A DNA stretch of 64,000 bases, from NCBI RefSeq assembly GCF_003725775.1, contig NZ_RJSG01000001.1, positions 186,262-250,261 on the forward strand, in the 5' to 3' direction. The translations under genes and the position numbers were made by a program. The notes under the pieces were generated by a model. It was not told where the DNA came from and made no database searches. It saw only the letters and a program-made list of their open reading frames with translations. Positions 49,337-57,026 of this stretch are shown here, piece after piece. Source of the DNA: Nocardioides marmorisolisilvae (GTDB taxonomy: Bacteria; Actinomycetota; Actinomycetes; Propionibacteriales; Nocardioidaceae). The number at the start of each line of letters is the position of its first letter. The stretch's first letter is position 1.

Positions 49337-50131
49337 ATGGCGCACCGGTTCGTGGCCGTCGGGGACTCCTTCACCGAGGGCGTGGGCGACTGGGACGAGC
49401 GCTTCCCGAACGGGGTCCGTGGGTGGGCCGACCGGGTGGCCCGACAGCTCGCGAAGGCTGACCCGGCGACCGAGTACGCGAACCTGGCGCTGCGCAGCCG
49501 GGTGCTGGACGACGTGGTCGAGCACCAGGTCGAGGCCGCGGTCGCGCTGAACCCCACGCTGGTGTCGTTCTTCGCCGGTGGCAACGACATCCTGCAGATC
49601 CGGATCGACATGGCCGACGTGCTGGCCCGCTACGAGGCAGCCGTCGCGAAGCTGGCCACCACCGGGGCCCGGGTGCTGCTGTTCACCAGCTACGACGTGC
49701 GCCTCTCCCCGCTCCTGGAGCCGCTGCGGATCCGCAACAACCAGTTCAACCGCGGGATCCGGCAGGTGGCGCTGGAGCACGACGCGCTGCTGGTCGACCA
49801 CTGGGCGATGCGCCCGTACGCGCACCCGCGGATGTGGGAGCCGGACCGGCTGCACATGTCCCGCCACGGGCACCGCTACCTGGCCGCCGCCGTGCTGCGC
49901 ACCCTCGAGGTCGACCACACCATCACCCTGCGCGACCTCGGGGACCTGCCGCCGGGGCGGACGCCCCGGGAGTGGCTCACCGACGAGTGGGACTGGTGGA
50001 ACGGCTGGGTCCGCCCGGCGCTCGGCCGGCGCTGGCGCCAGCAGCCGGAGGGGTACGGGCTGACGGCGAAGTGGCCGCAGCCGATCCGTCCGGCCGAGGG
50101 GATGAAGAAGCAGGCCCGGGTCCGGGTCTAG
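49337..50131 (+). CDS. SGNH/GDSL hydrolase, cytoplasmic
   Basis: 264 residues without a signal peptide. Block I GDSFTEG (9-15, Ser11), block III FFAGGNDIL and block V DRLHMSRHGHRY with Asp and His. C-terminal WDWWNGWVRPALGRRWRQQP is a conserved-looking Trp-rich extension seen in actinobacterial relatives. ATG 49337 is preceded closely by GGGAGG. Divergent from rpsL and convergent with the FAD/Fe-S gene (four-base overlap). Substrate unknown. Confidence 0.82.
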   Translation: MAHRFVAVGDSFTEGVGDWDERFPNGVRGWADRVARQLAKADPATEYANLALRSRVLDDVVEHQVEAAVALNPTLVSFFAGGNDILQIRIDMADVLARYEAAVAKLATTGARVLLFTSYDVRLSPLLEPLRIRNNQFNRGIRQVALEHDALLVDHWAMRPYAHPRMWEPDRLHMSRHGHRYLAAAVLRTLEVDHTITLRDLGDLPPGRTPREWLTDEWDWWNGWVRPALGRRWRQQPEGYGLTAKWPQPIRPAEGMKKQARVRV

Positions 50132-52968
50132 CGGCGGCCGGCGAGCAGCTCGGCCAGGTGCAGCGCCCGTACGCCGGCCAGGTCGGCGAGCTGGACCCGG
50201 CAGGACATCCCGTCGGCGAGGATCACGGTGTCCGGACCGGCCGCGCGCACGGCGGGCAGCAGGCTCTGCTCGGCGACCGCGACGCTGGTCTCGTAGTGCC
50301 CGAGCTCGACGCCGAAGTTGCCGGCCAGCCCGCAGCAGCCGCCCAGGCGCTTGACGCTCGCGCCAGCACCCTCGAGCAGCGCCAGGTCCGGGCCGAACCC
50401 GAGCACGCTGGCGTGGTGGCAGTGCGGCTGCACCACGATCTCGGTCCCGGTCAGGTCCGGCAGCGACCAGCGGCCGTCAGCGACCAGGGTGGTCAGGTAC
50501 TCCCCCAGGGTCTGCACGCCGGCCGCGACCTCGGCCACCCGCGGTTCCTTGACCAGCGCCGGGGCATCGGTGCGCAGCGCGGCCAGGCAGCTGGGCTCCA
50601 GGCCGATGATCGGGGTCCCGCTGGCGACGTACGGGTAGAGCGTGTGCACGCTCGCGCTGATGATCTTGCGGGCGTGGTCGAGCTGGCCCGTAGTGACCCA
50701 GGTGAGCGCGCAGCAGGCCCGCTCGGGGATGACCTTCGCCTCGATGCCGGCGGCCTCGAACAGCGCGAGCGCGGCCTGACCCGTCTCGGAGTAGAAGTGG
50801 TCGGTGAAGCTGTCCGCCCAGATCCAGACGTCCGGCGTCGCAGCCGGGCGCACCCGGGCGGGCTGGGCGAAGGAGCGCAGTCGGCGCGGGCTGAAGGTCG
50901 GCAGGCTCCGCCGCTGGTCGATGCCCGCGGTCTGCTTGGCGAGCCGCGCCAGCGCCGGGACCTTGAGCATCCGGTTGGCGAGGCCGGCCGGGGCCATCGA
51001 GGCCCACTTCGGCAGCCGACCCAGCGTGTAGTGCGAGCGCGGGCGGCGCTTGCCGGCGTACTGGTGGTGCAGCACCTCGGACTTGTAGGTGGCCATGTCG
51101 ACGCCGGTCGGGCAGTCGTGGGCGCAGCCCTTGCAGGACAGGCACAGGTCCAGGGCCTCACCGACAGCCGGGTCGTGCAGCGGCAGCTTCCCGGTGACGA
51201 CGTCCTGGAGCACCCGGGACCTGCCGCGGGTGCTGTCCTTCTCGTTGCGGGTCGCCAGGTAGGAGGGGCACATCACCCCGCCGTTGGAGGTGTTGTCGGC
51301 GACGCACTTCCCGACGCCGGTGCAGCGGTGCGCCTCGCCGAAGAGCTCCGCCAGGGGGCCGGCGGGTGGGGCTGCGAGTCGCAGCGAGGCGTCGAACGGC
51401 TCGGGGTCGACCAGGTTGCCCGGGTTGAGCACGTTGCGCGGGTCGAGGACGTGCTTGACCGCAGCCATCAGCGACATCGCCGCAGGGCTGTACATCCGGC
51501 CCAGCAGCTCCGAGCGGGCCCGGCCGTCGCCGTGCTCGCCGCTCATCGACCCGCCGTGGCGGGCGACGAGGTCGGCAGCGTCCTCGGTGAAGCGGCGGAA
51601 GACCGCGCGGCCGTCGGCCTCGGTCAGCTCGAAGTCGATCCGGGCGTGCACGCAGCCGTCGCCGAAGTGGCCGTAGGGAACGGTGTCCAGGCCGTGCTCG
51701 GTCAGCAGCGCCTCGAACTCGCGCAGGTAGTCGCCGAGCCGGGCGGGCGGCACGGCGGCGTCCTCCCAGCCGGAGTGCGCGGGGCGCGAGAGCGAGCGCG
51801 CGGCCAGGCCTGCGCCGTCCTCCCGGATCCGCCACAGCGCGGCCTGCTCGCGCAGGTCGGTCGCGATCCGGGACGGGGCGCCGACGGTCAGAGCGATCCG
51901 GGACGCCGCGGCCTCGACCTCCGCAGCCACCGCACCGGCGACCTCGACGAACAGCCAGCCGCGGCCCTCCGGCAGCGGCGGGGCGCCGGGCACCAGGTCG
52001 GTGATCCGCTGGTCGAGCCCCTCGCACGCGGTCAGCTCCACGTCCCCGTCGAGCCGGGTGCCGAGCACGATCGGGACGGCGTCGGCGGCATCGGCCATCG
52101 AGGCGAACCCGAGCAGCGCCAGCGCCCGGTGCGGCGCGTCCGCGACGAGCCGGACCGTCGCCTCCAGCACCACGGCCAGGGTGCCCTCGCTGCCGACCAG
52201 GAAGCGCTCGAAGTTGCGGTCGTTCTCCGGCAGCAGGTGTTCCAGGGAGTACCCGGAGACCTGGCGGCCGAAGGTGCCGAACTCGGTGCGGATCAGGCCG
52301 AGGTTCTCGTCGACGAGCTTGTTCAGGTCCGCCAGCAGCGGCGAGGCCAGGCCCTGCTCGACCGGGAAGCCGCGCAGTCGGCGCTCCTCCTCGACCGAGA
52401 AGCCCAGTCCGTGCTTGGCCCCGCGCGGCCCGACGATCTCGCCGTCGGCCAGCGCGACCTTGAGCCCGACCACGTTGTCCGCGGTGCGGCCGTACCCGAG
52501 CGCCCGCGACCCGCAGGCGTTGTTGCCGATCATGCCGCCGATGGTGCAGCGGGTGTGCGTGGACGGGTCCGGCCCGAAGCGCAGCCCGTGCGGGGCGGCG
52601 TGCTTCTGCAGGGCGGCGTGCACGATGCCCGGCTGGACCGTCGCGGTGCGCGCGTCCGGGTCGATCCGGATCAGCTTGTTCAGGTGCCGGGTGCAGTCGA
52701 CCACGATGCCCGGACCGATCGCGTTGCCCGCGATCGAGGTACCGGCACCGCGCATCGTCAGGCTGGACTCGAACTCGCGCGCCACCGCGAGCACGGCGAG
52801 CACGTCGTCGCTGTCGCGCGGGAAGACCACCACCTGCGGCGGGATCCGGTAGAGCGAGGCGTCGGAGGCGTAGAGCGAGCGCGCGAGCCGCGAGTCGTCG
52901 ACCTCGAGGCCGGCCTGGCGCAGTGCTGCGGCGGCCCCGGTCGTGGCCGGCCGCGCGTCTGCTGTCAC
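50128..52968 (-). CDS. FAD- and Fe-S-containing 2-hydroxyacid dehydrogenase (YdiJ/D-2-hydroxyglutarate dehydrogenase-like)
   Basis: 946 residues in one chain. FAD-binding PP-loop TMRGAGTSIAGNAIG at 71-85, then GGMIGNNACGSRALGYGRT and the FAD-linked oxidase C-terminal part with PYGHFGDGCVHAR (431-443) and SGEHGDGRARSEL. Fe-S region: Cys549, Cys555, Cys567 and Cys609, Cys612, Cys615, Cys619 (CLSCKGCAHDCP). The C-terminal CCG-type half has ERACCALTW and GGCCGLAGNFG. This order matches GlcD plus GlcF fusions and E. coli YdiJ. GTG 52968 overlaps the stop of the transhydrogenase gene (GTGA). The neighbour points to D-2-hydroxyglutarate; D-lactate or glycolate are alternatives. Confidence 0.85.
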   Translation of the reverse strand: MTADARPATTGAAAALRQAGLEVDDSRLARSLYASDASLYRIPPQVVVFPRDSDDVLAVLAVAREFESSLTMRGAGTSIAGNAIGPGIVVDCTRHLNKLIRIDPDARTATVQPGIVHAALQKHAAPHGLRFGPDPSTHTRCTIGGMIGNNACGSRALGYGRTADNVVGLKVALADGEIVGPRGAKHGLGFSVEEERRLRGFPVEQGLASPLLADLNKLVDENLGLIRTEFGTFGRQVSGYSLEHLLPENDRNFERFLVGSEGTLAVVLEATVRLVADAPHRALALLGFASMADAADAVPIVLGTRLDGDVELTACEGLDQRITDLVPGAPPLPEGRGWLFVEVAGAVAAEVEAAASRIALTVGAPSRIATDLREQAALWRIREDGAGLAARSLSRPAHSGWEDAAVPPARLGDYLREFEALLTEHGLDTVPYGHFGDGCVHARIDFELTEADGRAVFRRFTEDAADLVARHGGSMSGEHGDGRARSELLGRMYSPAAMSLMAAVKHVLDPRNVLNPGNLVDPEPFDASLRLAAPPAGPLAELFGEAHRCTGVGKCVADNTSNGGVMCPSYLATRNEKDSTRGRSRVLQDVVTGKLPLHDPAVGEALDLCLSCKGCAHDCPTGVDMATYKSEVLHHQYAGKRRPRSHYTLGRLPKWASMAPAGLANRMLKVPALARLAKQTAGIDQRRSLPTFSPRRLRSFAQPARVRPAATPDVWIWADSFTDHFYSETGQAALALFEAAGIEAKVIPERACCALTWVTTGQLDHARKIISASVHTLYPYVASGTPIIGLEPSCLAALRTDAPALVKEPRVAEVAAGVQTLGEYLTTLVADGRWSLPDLTGTEIVVQPHCHHASVLGFGPDLALLEGAGASVKRLGGCCGLAGNFGVELGHYETSVAVAEQSLLPAVRAAGPDTVILADGMSCRVQLADLAGVRALHLAELLAGRR

Positions 52969-54245
52969 CAGAGCTCCAGGGAGCGTCCGAGGATCCCGGC
53001 GGCATCCTCGTCGGTGACCTCGCGCGGAGCGGTGGCCAGCAGTCGCTGCTGCTTCATCGCGCCCTCGACCAGGTCGTCGACGTCGCTCTCGCCGTAGCCG
53101 ACCTCGCCGAGCCCGTTCGGGATCGCGATGTCGCGCATCAGGTCGGCCAGCACCGCCGGCAGCGCGTCCGGACCGGCGTCGTAGCCGTGGTCGGGGGCCA
53201 GCAGCGACGCGGCGCGCAGGTGTCGCTCCGGGCTCGAGGAGAACGTCCAGCGGAACGCCTCGGGCGCGGTCAGCGAGACCGCCATCCCGTGCGGCACCAT
53301 CGCCTCGTCGGCCTCGTAGCCGGCGGGCCGGAAGTCCGGGCACCGCTCGTGCACCCGGCCGGCGATCGGGTACGCGTTCGCGTGCGGGATGTGCACGCCG
53401 GCGTTGCCGAAGCCGAGCCCGGCCATCGTCGCGGCCAGCGCCATCTGCTCGCGGGCGCCCGCGTCGTCGCCGTGGTTGACCGCGCGCCGGAACGACGTCG
53501 AGAGCAGCGACATCGCCTGCTCGGACCACAGGTCGGAGATCGGGTTCGAGCCGCAGTACGGCACCCGCTGCTCGGGCGTCTTCTTGTCGTAGGAGGTGAA
53601 CGGCCGCGCGGTGTAGGACTCCAGCGCGTGGCAGAGGATGTCCATCCCGGCGGCCGCGGTGACCCCGGCGGGCTGGGTCATCGTCAGCGCCGGGTCGACG
53701 ACCGCCAGCGTCGGCCGCAGCCGGGCGTGGCTGATCCCGGTCTTCACCTGCTGGGCGAGCACGTCAAGCACGCAGATCGTGGTGGACTCCGCGCCGGTGC
53801 CGGTCGTGGTCGGCACCGCGACCAGCGGCTTGAGCGGGTTCCGCGGCGCGCGGGCCCTGCCGACCGGGGCGTTCACGTAGTCCATCAGCTCACCGTCGTT
53901 GGTGGTGAGGAGGTTGACCGCCTTGGCGGTGTCGATGGTGGAGCCACCGCCGACAGCGACGTAGGCGTCCCAGGGGCCGGAGTCGCGGGCGAACGCGATC
54001 GCGGCCTCGAAGCTGGCGTCGGTCGGCTCGACGTGGACCGCGTCGAAGACCTGGGTCTCGATGCCGAAGGCGTGCATCTGCTCGGCGATCCGCTGCGGGT
54101 GGCCGGTGGCGGCGACCCCCGGGTCGGTGAGCACCAGCACCCGGCGGACGTCGTAGGTGGACAGGTCGTAGCCGATCTCGTCCGAGGCACCCGTGCCGAA
54201 CTTCAGCCCGGGCGCGCCGTAGGTGAAGACGGACTCGCCAGTCAT
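52965..54245 (-). CDS. Hydroxyacid-oxoacid transhydrogenase (iron-containing alcohol dehydrogenase family)
   Basis: 426 residues. Closely resembles animal ADHFE1/HOT: FGTGASDEIGYDL, HVEPTDASFEAAIAFA, DAYVAVGGGSTIDTAKAVNL, MDYVNAPVG, LKPLVAVPTTTGTGAE and GSNPISDLW. Metal ligands fit Asp202, His206 (MDILCHALES) and His285 or His288 (AGVHIPHANAYP). HOT enzymes oxidise 4-hydroxybutyrate to succinic semialdehyde while reducing 2-oxoglutarate to D-2-hydroxyglutarate, with tightly bound cofactor. ATG overlaps the NUDIX stop by four bases and its stop overlaps the FAD/Fe-S start. Confidence 0.87.
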   Translation of the reverse strand: MTGESVFTYGAPGLKFGTGASDEIGYDLSTYDVRRVLVLTDPGVAATGHPQRIAEQMHAFGIETQVFDAVHVEPTDASFEAAIAFARDSGPWDAYVAVGGGSTIDTAKAVNLLTTNDGELMDYVNAPVGRARAPRNPLKPLVAVPTTTGTGAESTTICVLDVLAQQVKTGISHARLRPTLAVVDPALTMTQPAGVTAAAGMDILCHALESYTARPFTSYDKKTPEQRVPYCGSNPISDLWSEQAMSLLSTSFRRAVNHGDDAGAREQMALAATMAGLGFGNAGVHIPHANAYPIAGRVHERCPDFRPAGYEADEAMVPHGMAVSLTAPEAFRWTFSSSPERHLRAASLLAPDHGYDAGPDALPAVLADLMRDIAIPNGLGEVGYGESDVDDLVEGAMKQQRLLATAPREVTDEDAAGILGRSLELW

Positions 54246-55153
54246 GGCGCAGAACCTAGCGCGTGCCGGACCACCTCGGTGACGGCGACCATTCCTGAGG
54301 CGATGTCGGCCACGTCGACCCAGGCCACGTCGTCGGTGGTGCCGTCGGTCTCGACGACCCGCGGCTCGGCGTCGGTGGGCACGGTGACGGCGAAGATCAG
54401 GTTCACCGCGTGGAAGTCCTCGTGCCGTCCGTTCGGCGCGGTCCCGGTCAGGTGCAGGTCGTGCACACCGAGCAGGTCACCGACCTCGGCGACCAGGCCG
54501 GTCTCCTCGGCCATCTCGCGGACCAGGGCCGCCGCCGGGCGCTCGCCGTGGTCGACCCCGCCGCCGGGCAGCGTCCAGTGGCCGGCCTCGACGGCGTACC
54601 GGCTCAGCCGTGCGAGCAGGACGGTGTCGCCGCGACGGACCACCGCCTTGACCGCCAGCCGCTGCACGCGGTGGGCGACGTGCTCCTCGACCGCGGCGCG
54701 CACCCAGCCGACCACCGGCCAGCTGCCGTCGGTGACCGCGGCCAACGGGACCCAGCGGGCATCGACCGTCGAGCCGTTCTCCTCCACCACGCGGGGCTCG
54801 GGGCTGTCGTGCGGCGCCCAGCCCTCGAAGACCATCCGCACCGAGTGCATGTCCTGCCGGGTCGTGTCGGTGACGCGCCGGACCGAGTCGATCCAGGCGC
54901 GGTCGCCGATCTGCACGTCCAGCCCGGTCTCCTCGTGCACCTCGCGCACCACCGCGTCACGGGGATCCTCGCCGAAGTCGATGCCCCCGCCCGGGAGCGT
55001 CCAGACCTCCCCGTCCACGAGGTACGGAGCGAGTCGCGCGAGCAGGATCTTCTCGTCCCGGAGGACCACCGCGTACGCGGCGACACGCTGCCTGCGAGGC
55101 AGGTCACGGGCCTCTGACGAGTGATCCACAGCCTCGCCGGGTACGTCGGACAC
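54242..55153 (-). CDS. Tandem NUDIX hydrolase (two complete NUDIX boxes)
   Basis: 303 residues made of two NUDIX domains. Box 1 spans 56-78 (GGIDFGEDPRDAVVREVHEE, then TGL) and box 2 198-220 (GGVDHGERPAAALVREMAEE, then TGL); both keep the G-x5-E-x7-R-E-x2-E-E pattern, so both may be active. The halves are alike enough to suggest internal duplication. Start GTG 55153 with TAGAGT six bases upstream (leaderless), a hexamer that lies inside the divergent acyltransferase gene; GTG 55129 is an alternative. First gene of the transhydrogenase operon. Substrate unknown. Confidence 0.82.
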   Translation of the reverse strand: MSDVPGEAVDHSSEARDLPRRQRVAAYAVVLRDEKILLARLAPYLVDGEVWTLPGGGIDFGEDPRDAVVREVHEETGLDVQIGDRAWIDSVRRVTDTTRQDMHSVRMVFEGWAPHDSPEPRVVEENGSTVDARWVPLAAVTDGSWPVVGWVRAAVEEHVAHRVQRLAVKAVVRRGDTVLLARLSRYAVEAGHWTLPGGGVDHGERPAAALVREMAEETGLVAEVGDLLGVHDLHLTGTAPNGRHEDFHAVNLIFAVTVPTDAEPRVVETDGTTDDVAWVDVADIASGMVAVTEVVRHALGSAP

Positions 55154-55165
55154 ATGACGACTCTA
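55142..55165. promoter_or_regulatory. Overlapping divergent leaderless promoters with abutting start codons
   Basis: Plus-strand TACGTC (55142-55147) precedes ATG 55154 by six bases and minus-strand TAGAGT (55165-55160) precedes GTG 55153 by six bases. The two start codons touch with no base between them, and each -10 lies in the other gene's first codons. Confidence 0.45.
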
Positions 55166-56269
55166 CGCAGCCCCGTGCTCGAGCGCGTCGACGACGCAAC
55201 CGAGCGCGCGCGGCTCGACGGGAAGCCGCCGCGCGCGAAGGAGCGCGACCCGTGGTTCGACACCATCAAGATGGCGCTGGTCGCCCTGGTCGTGGTCGGC
55301 CACTCCTGGAAGGGCCTGCTGCCCGCCAACGCCGGGGTGACCTGGGCCTACGACTTCCTCTACGCCTGGCACGTCCCCGCCTTCGTGCTGGTCACCGGCT
55401 ACCTCTCCCGCGGCTTCCGGTGGACGCCGGAGAAGCTGTGGTCGCTGGTGCGCACGGTCGCGGTCCCGTACGTGATCTTCGAGGCCGCGCTGGCGTGGTT
55501 CCGCTACCACGTCGGCGGGGTCGCCCTGAACGACCTGTTCAAGGACCCGCACTGGCCGATGTGGTACCTCGCCGCCCTGTTCTTCTGGCGGCTCGTGACG
55601 CCGGCAGTGCTGGCGCTCCCCCGTCGCCTGGTCGTGCCCCTGGCCGTCGCCACCAGCCTCGCCGCCGGCCTGTTCGCCGGCCAGGTGATGGACTCGGCGC
55701 GGATCTTCGGGTTGCTGCCGTTCTTCGTCCTCGGCCTGGTGCTGCACGACGTCGACTGGAACCGACTGCGCTCGAGCACCCTGGTCCCGTACGCCGTCCT
55801 CGGCTTCCTGGGCATCGCCCTGGTCACCCGGTACACCGAGGTCTGGGGCAAGACCGACTGGCTGTACTACAACTCCACCTACGACCAGCTCGGCGTCAGC
55901 ACCGGTCAGGCGCTGGCCACCCGGGCGTTCGTGCTGGCCCTCGGCCTGGTCGGCGCGTTCTCGTTCTTCGTGCTGGTGCCGAAGACGGCCTCCTGGTTCG
56001 CCCGGCTGGGGTCGGCGACGCTGATCGTGTACCTGTGGCACGGCTTCGTCGTGCTCACCGCGGAGTACGTCGGGTTCCCGGGCTGGGCCGCGACCCACGC
56101 CGCCGTCGCCTTCGGGCTCGCCACCGTCGGTGCGCTCACCCTGGCCCTGACCCTCGCCTCGCCCCCGGTCGCCCGGGTTCTCAACGTCGCCGTCGACCCG
56201 ATCGGCTGGCTCGACCGCCGGCGTCAGCAGGTCGTCGAGGCGGTCAGCGCGGACCCCAGGTCGGGCTGA
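55154..56269 (+). CDS. Acyltransferase family 3 membrane protein
   Basis: 371 residues with about ten membrane helices. RDPWFDTIKMALVALVVVGH near 30-49 carries the family His (VVGHSW), followed by WHVPAFVLVTGYLSRGF, the usual second motif. Members O-acylate sugars, wall polymers or antibiotics, or act as OpgC-like succinyltransferases. ATG 55154 abuts the divergent NUDIX start. The last 26 bases overlap the convergent acyltransferase gene. Acceptor unknown. Confidence 0.82.
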   Translation: MTTLRSPVLERVDDATERARLDGKPPRAKERDPWFDTIKMALVALVVVGHSWKGLLPANAGVTWAYDFLYAWHVPAFVLVTGYLSRGFRWTPEKLWSLVRTVAVPYVIFEAALAWFRYHVGGVALNDLFKDPHWPMWYLAALFFWRLVTPAVLALPRRLVVPLAVATSLAAGLFAGQVMDSARIFGLLPFFVLGLVLHDVDWNRLRSSTLVPYAVLGFLGIALVTRYTEVWGKTDWLYYNSTYDQLGVSTGQALATRAFVLALGLVGAFSFFVLVPKTASWFARLGSATLIVYLWHGFVVLTAEYVGFPGWAATHAAVAFGLATVGALTLALTLASPPVARVLNVAVDPIGWLDRRRQQVVEAVSADPRSG

Positions 56270-57014
56270 CCGCGCCCGCCGGCACGACGTCGAGCTCGAG
56301 CGCCCGCTCCCGGGTCGGTGCGTGCCCGCCGAGGTGCGCCGGGTACCAGGTCGCGTGCTCTCCCGGGCGCGGCCGGTGGTGCGGCTGCCGCTGGAGCTCC
56401 TCGAGCATCGCGGTCAGCGTGTGGCCGAGCCGGGTCGTGACGGCGGTGAGGTCGTCGGTCCCCGCGACCGTGAACGGCTCCCCGAACGTGAGGTCGATCC
56501 GACGTCCCCGGGTCCAGTCCGGCGGCGGCTCGGGGTCACCGACGCTGAAGATCCGCTGCGAGCCCCAGATCGCCACCGGTACCACCGGGGCACCGGTCTC
56601 CCGGGCCAGAGCCGCAGCACCGCGCATCAGCGAGCGCACCGTGTAGGAGTAGCTGATCCCGGCCTCCGGGAAGATGCCGACCGCCTCCCCGGCCCGCAGC
56701 AGCCGACGGGCGCGCAGGTAGGCGTCCACCGGGACCGCGCGGTCCACGGGCACGTGCTGCATCGCGTCCATCGCACGGGCGACGACGCCCGGGCGCCACA
56801 CGTCGTACCGGGTCAGGAAGCGCACGTAGCGGCCGCGGCCGACCGCCGCCTTCTCGACGAAGACGAAGTCGGGGTACGCCACGTGGTTCGCGGCCAGGAT
56901 CACCGGTCCGGTGCGCGGCAGGTGCTCCAGCCCGGTGGGCACCACCCGGATCCGCAGGACACCCAGGCCGAGCCGGCCGAGCGCGTTCACCGCGCGGTAG
57001 ACCCCGTCACCCAT
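56244..57014 (-). CDS. PlsC-like 1-acyl-glycerol-phosphate acyltransferase
   Basis: 256 residues. Motif I NHVAYPDF (NHx4D) at about 43-50, motif III in GIFPEAGIS (FPE-G variant, usually FPEGTR) and motif IV VVPVAIWG. The Ala in place of the usual Gly-Thr suggests a non-standard acceptor. Third gene after DUF429 and menJ, 12 bases behind menJ. Likely transfers acyl groups to a glycerolipid-like acceptor at the membrane. Confidence 0.83.
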   Translation of the reverse strand: MGDGVYRAVNALGRLGLGVLRIRVVPTGLEHLPRTGPVILAANHVAYPDFVFVEKAAVGRGRYVRFLTRYDVWRPGVVARAMDAMQHVPVDRAVPVDAYLRARRLLRAGEAVGIFPEAGISYSYTVRSLMRGAAALARETGAPVVPVAIWGSQRIFSVGDPEPPPDWTRGRRIDLTFGEPFTVAGTDDLTAVTTRLGHTLTAMLEELQRQPHHRPRPGEHATWYPAHLGGHAPTRERALELDVVPAGAVSPTWGPR

Positions 57015-57026
57015 GGTGGTGCTTCG

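Noticed and set aside
49834-53097. A plus-strand open frame of 1087 codons antisense to the FAD/Fe-S gene
   Set aside because: Composition is typical of an antisense shadow, while the opposite strand encodes clear FAD and Fe-S motifs.
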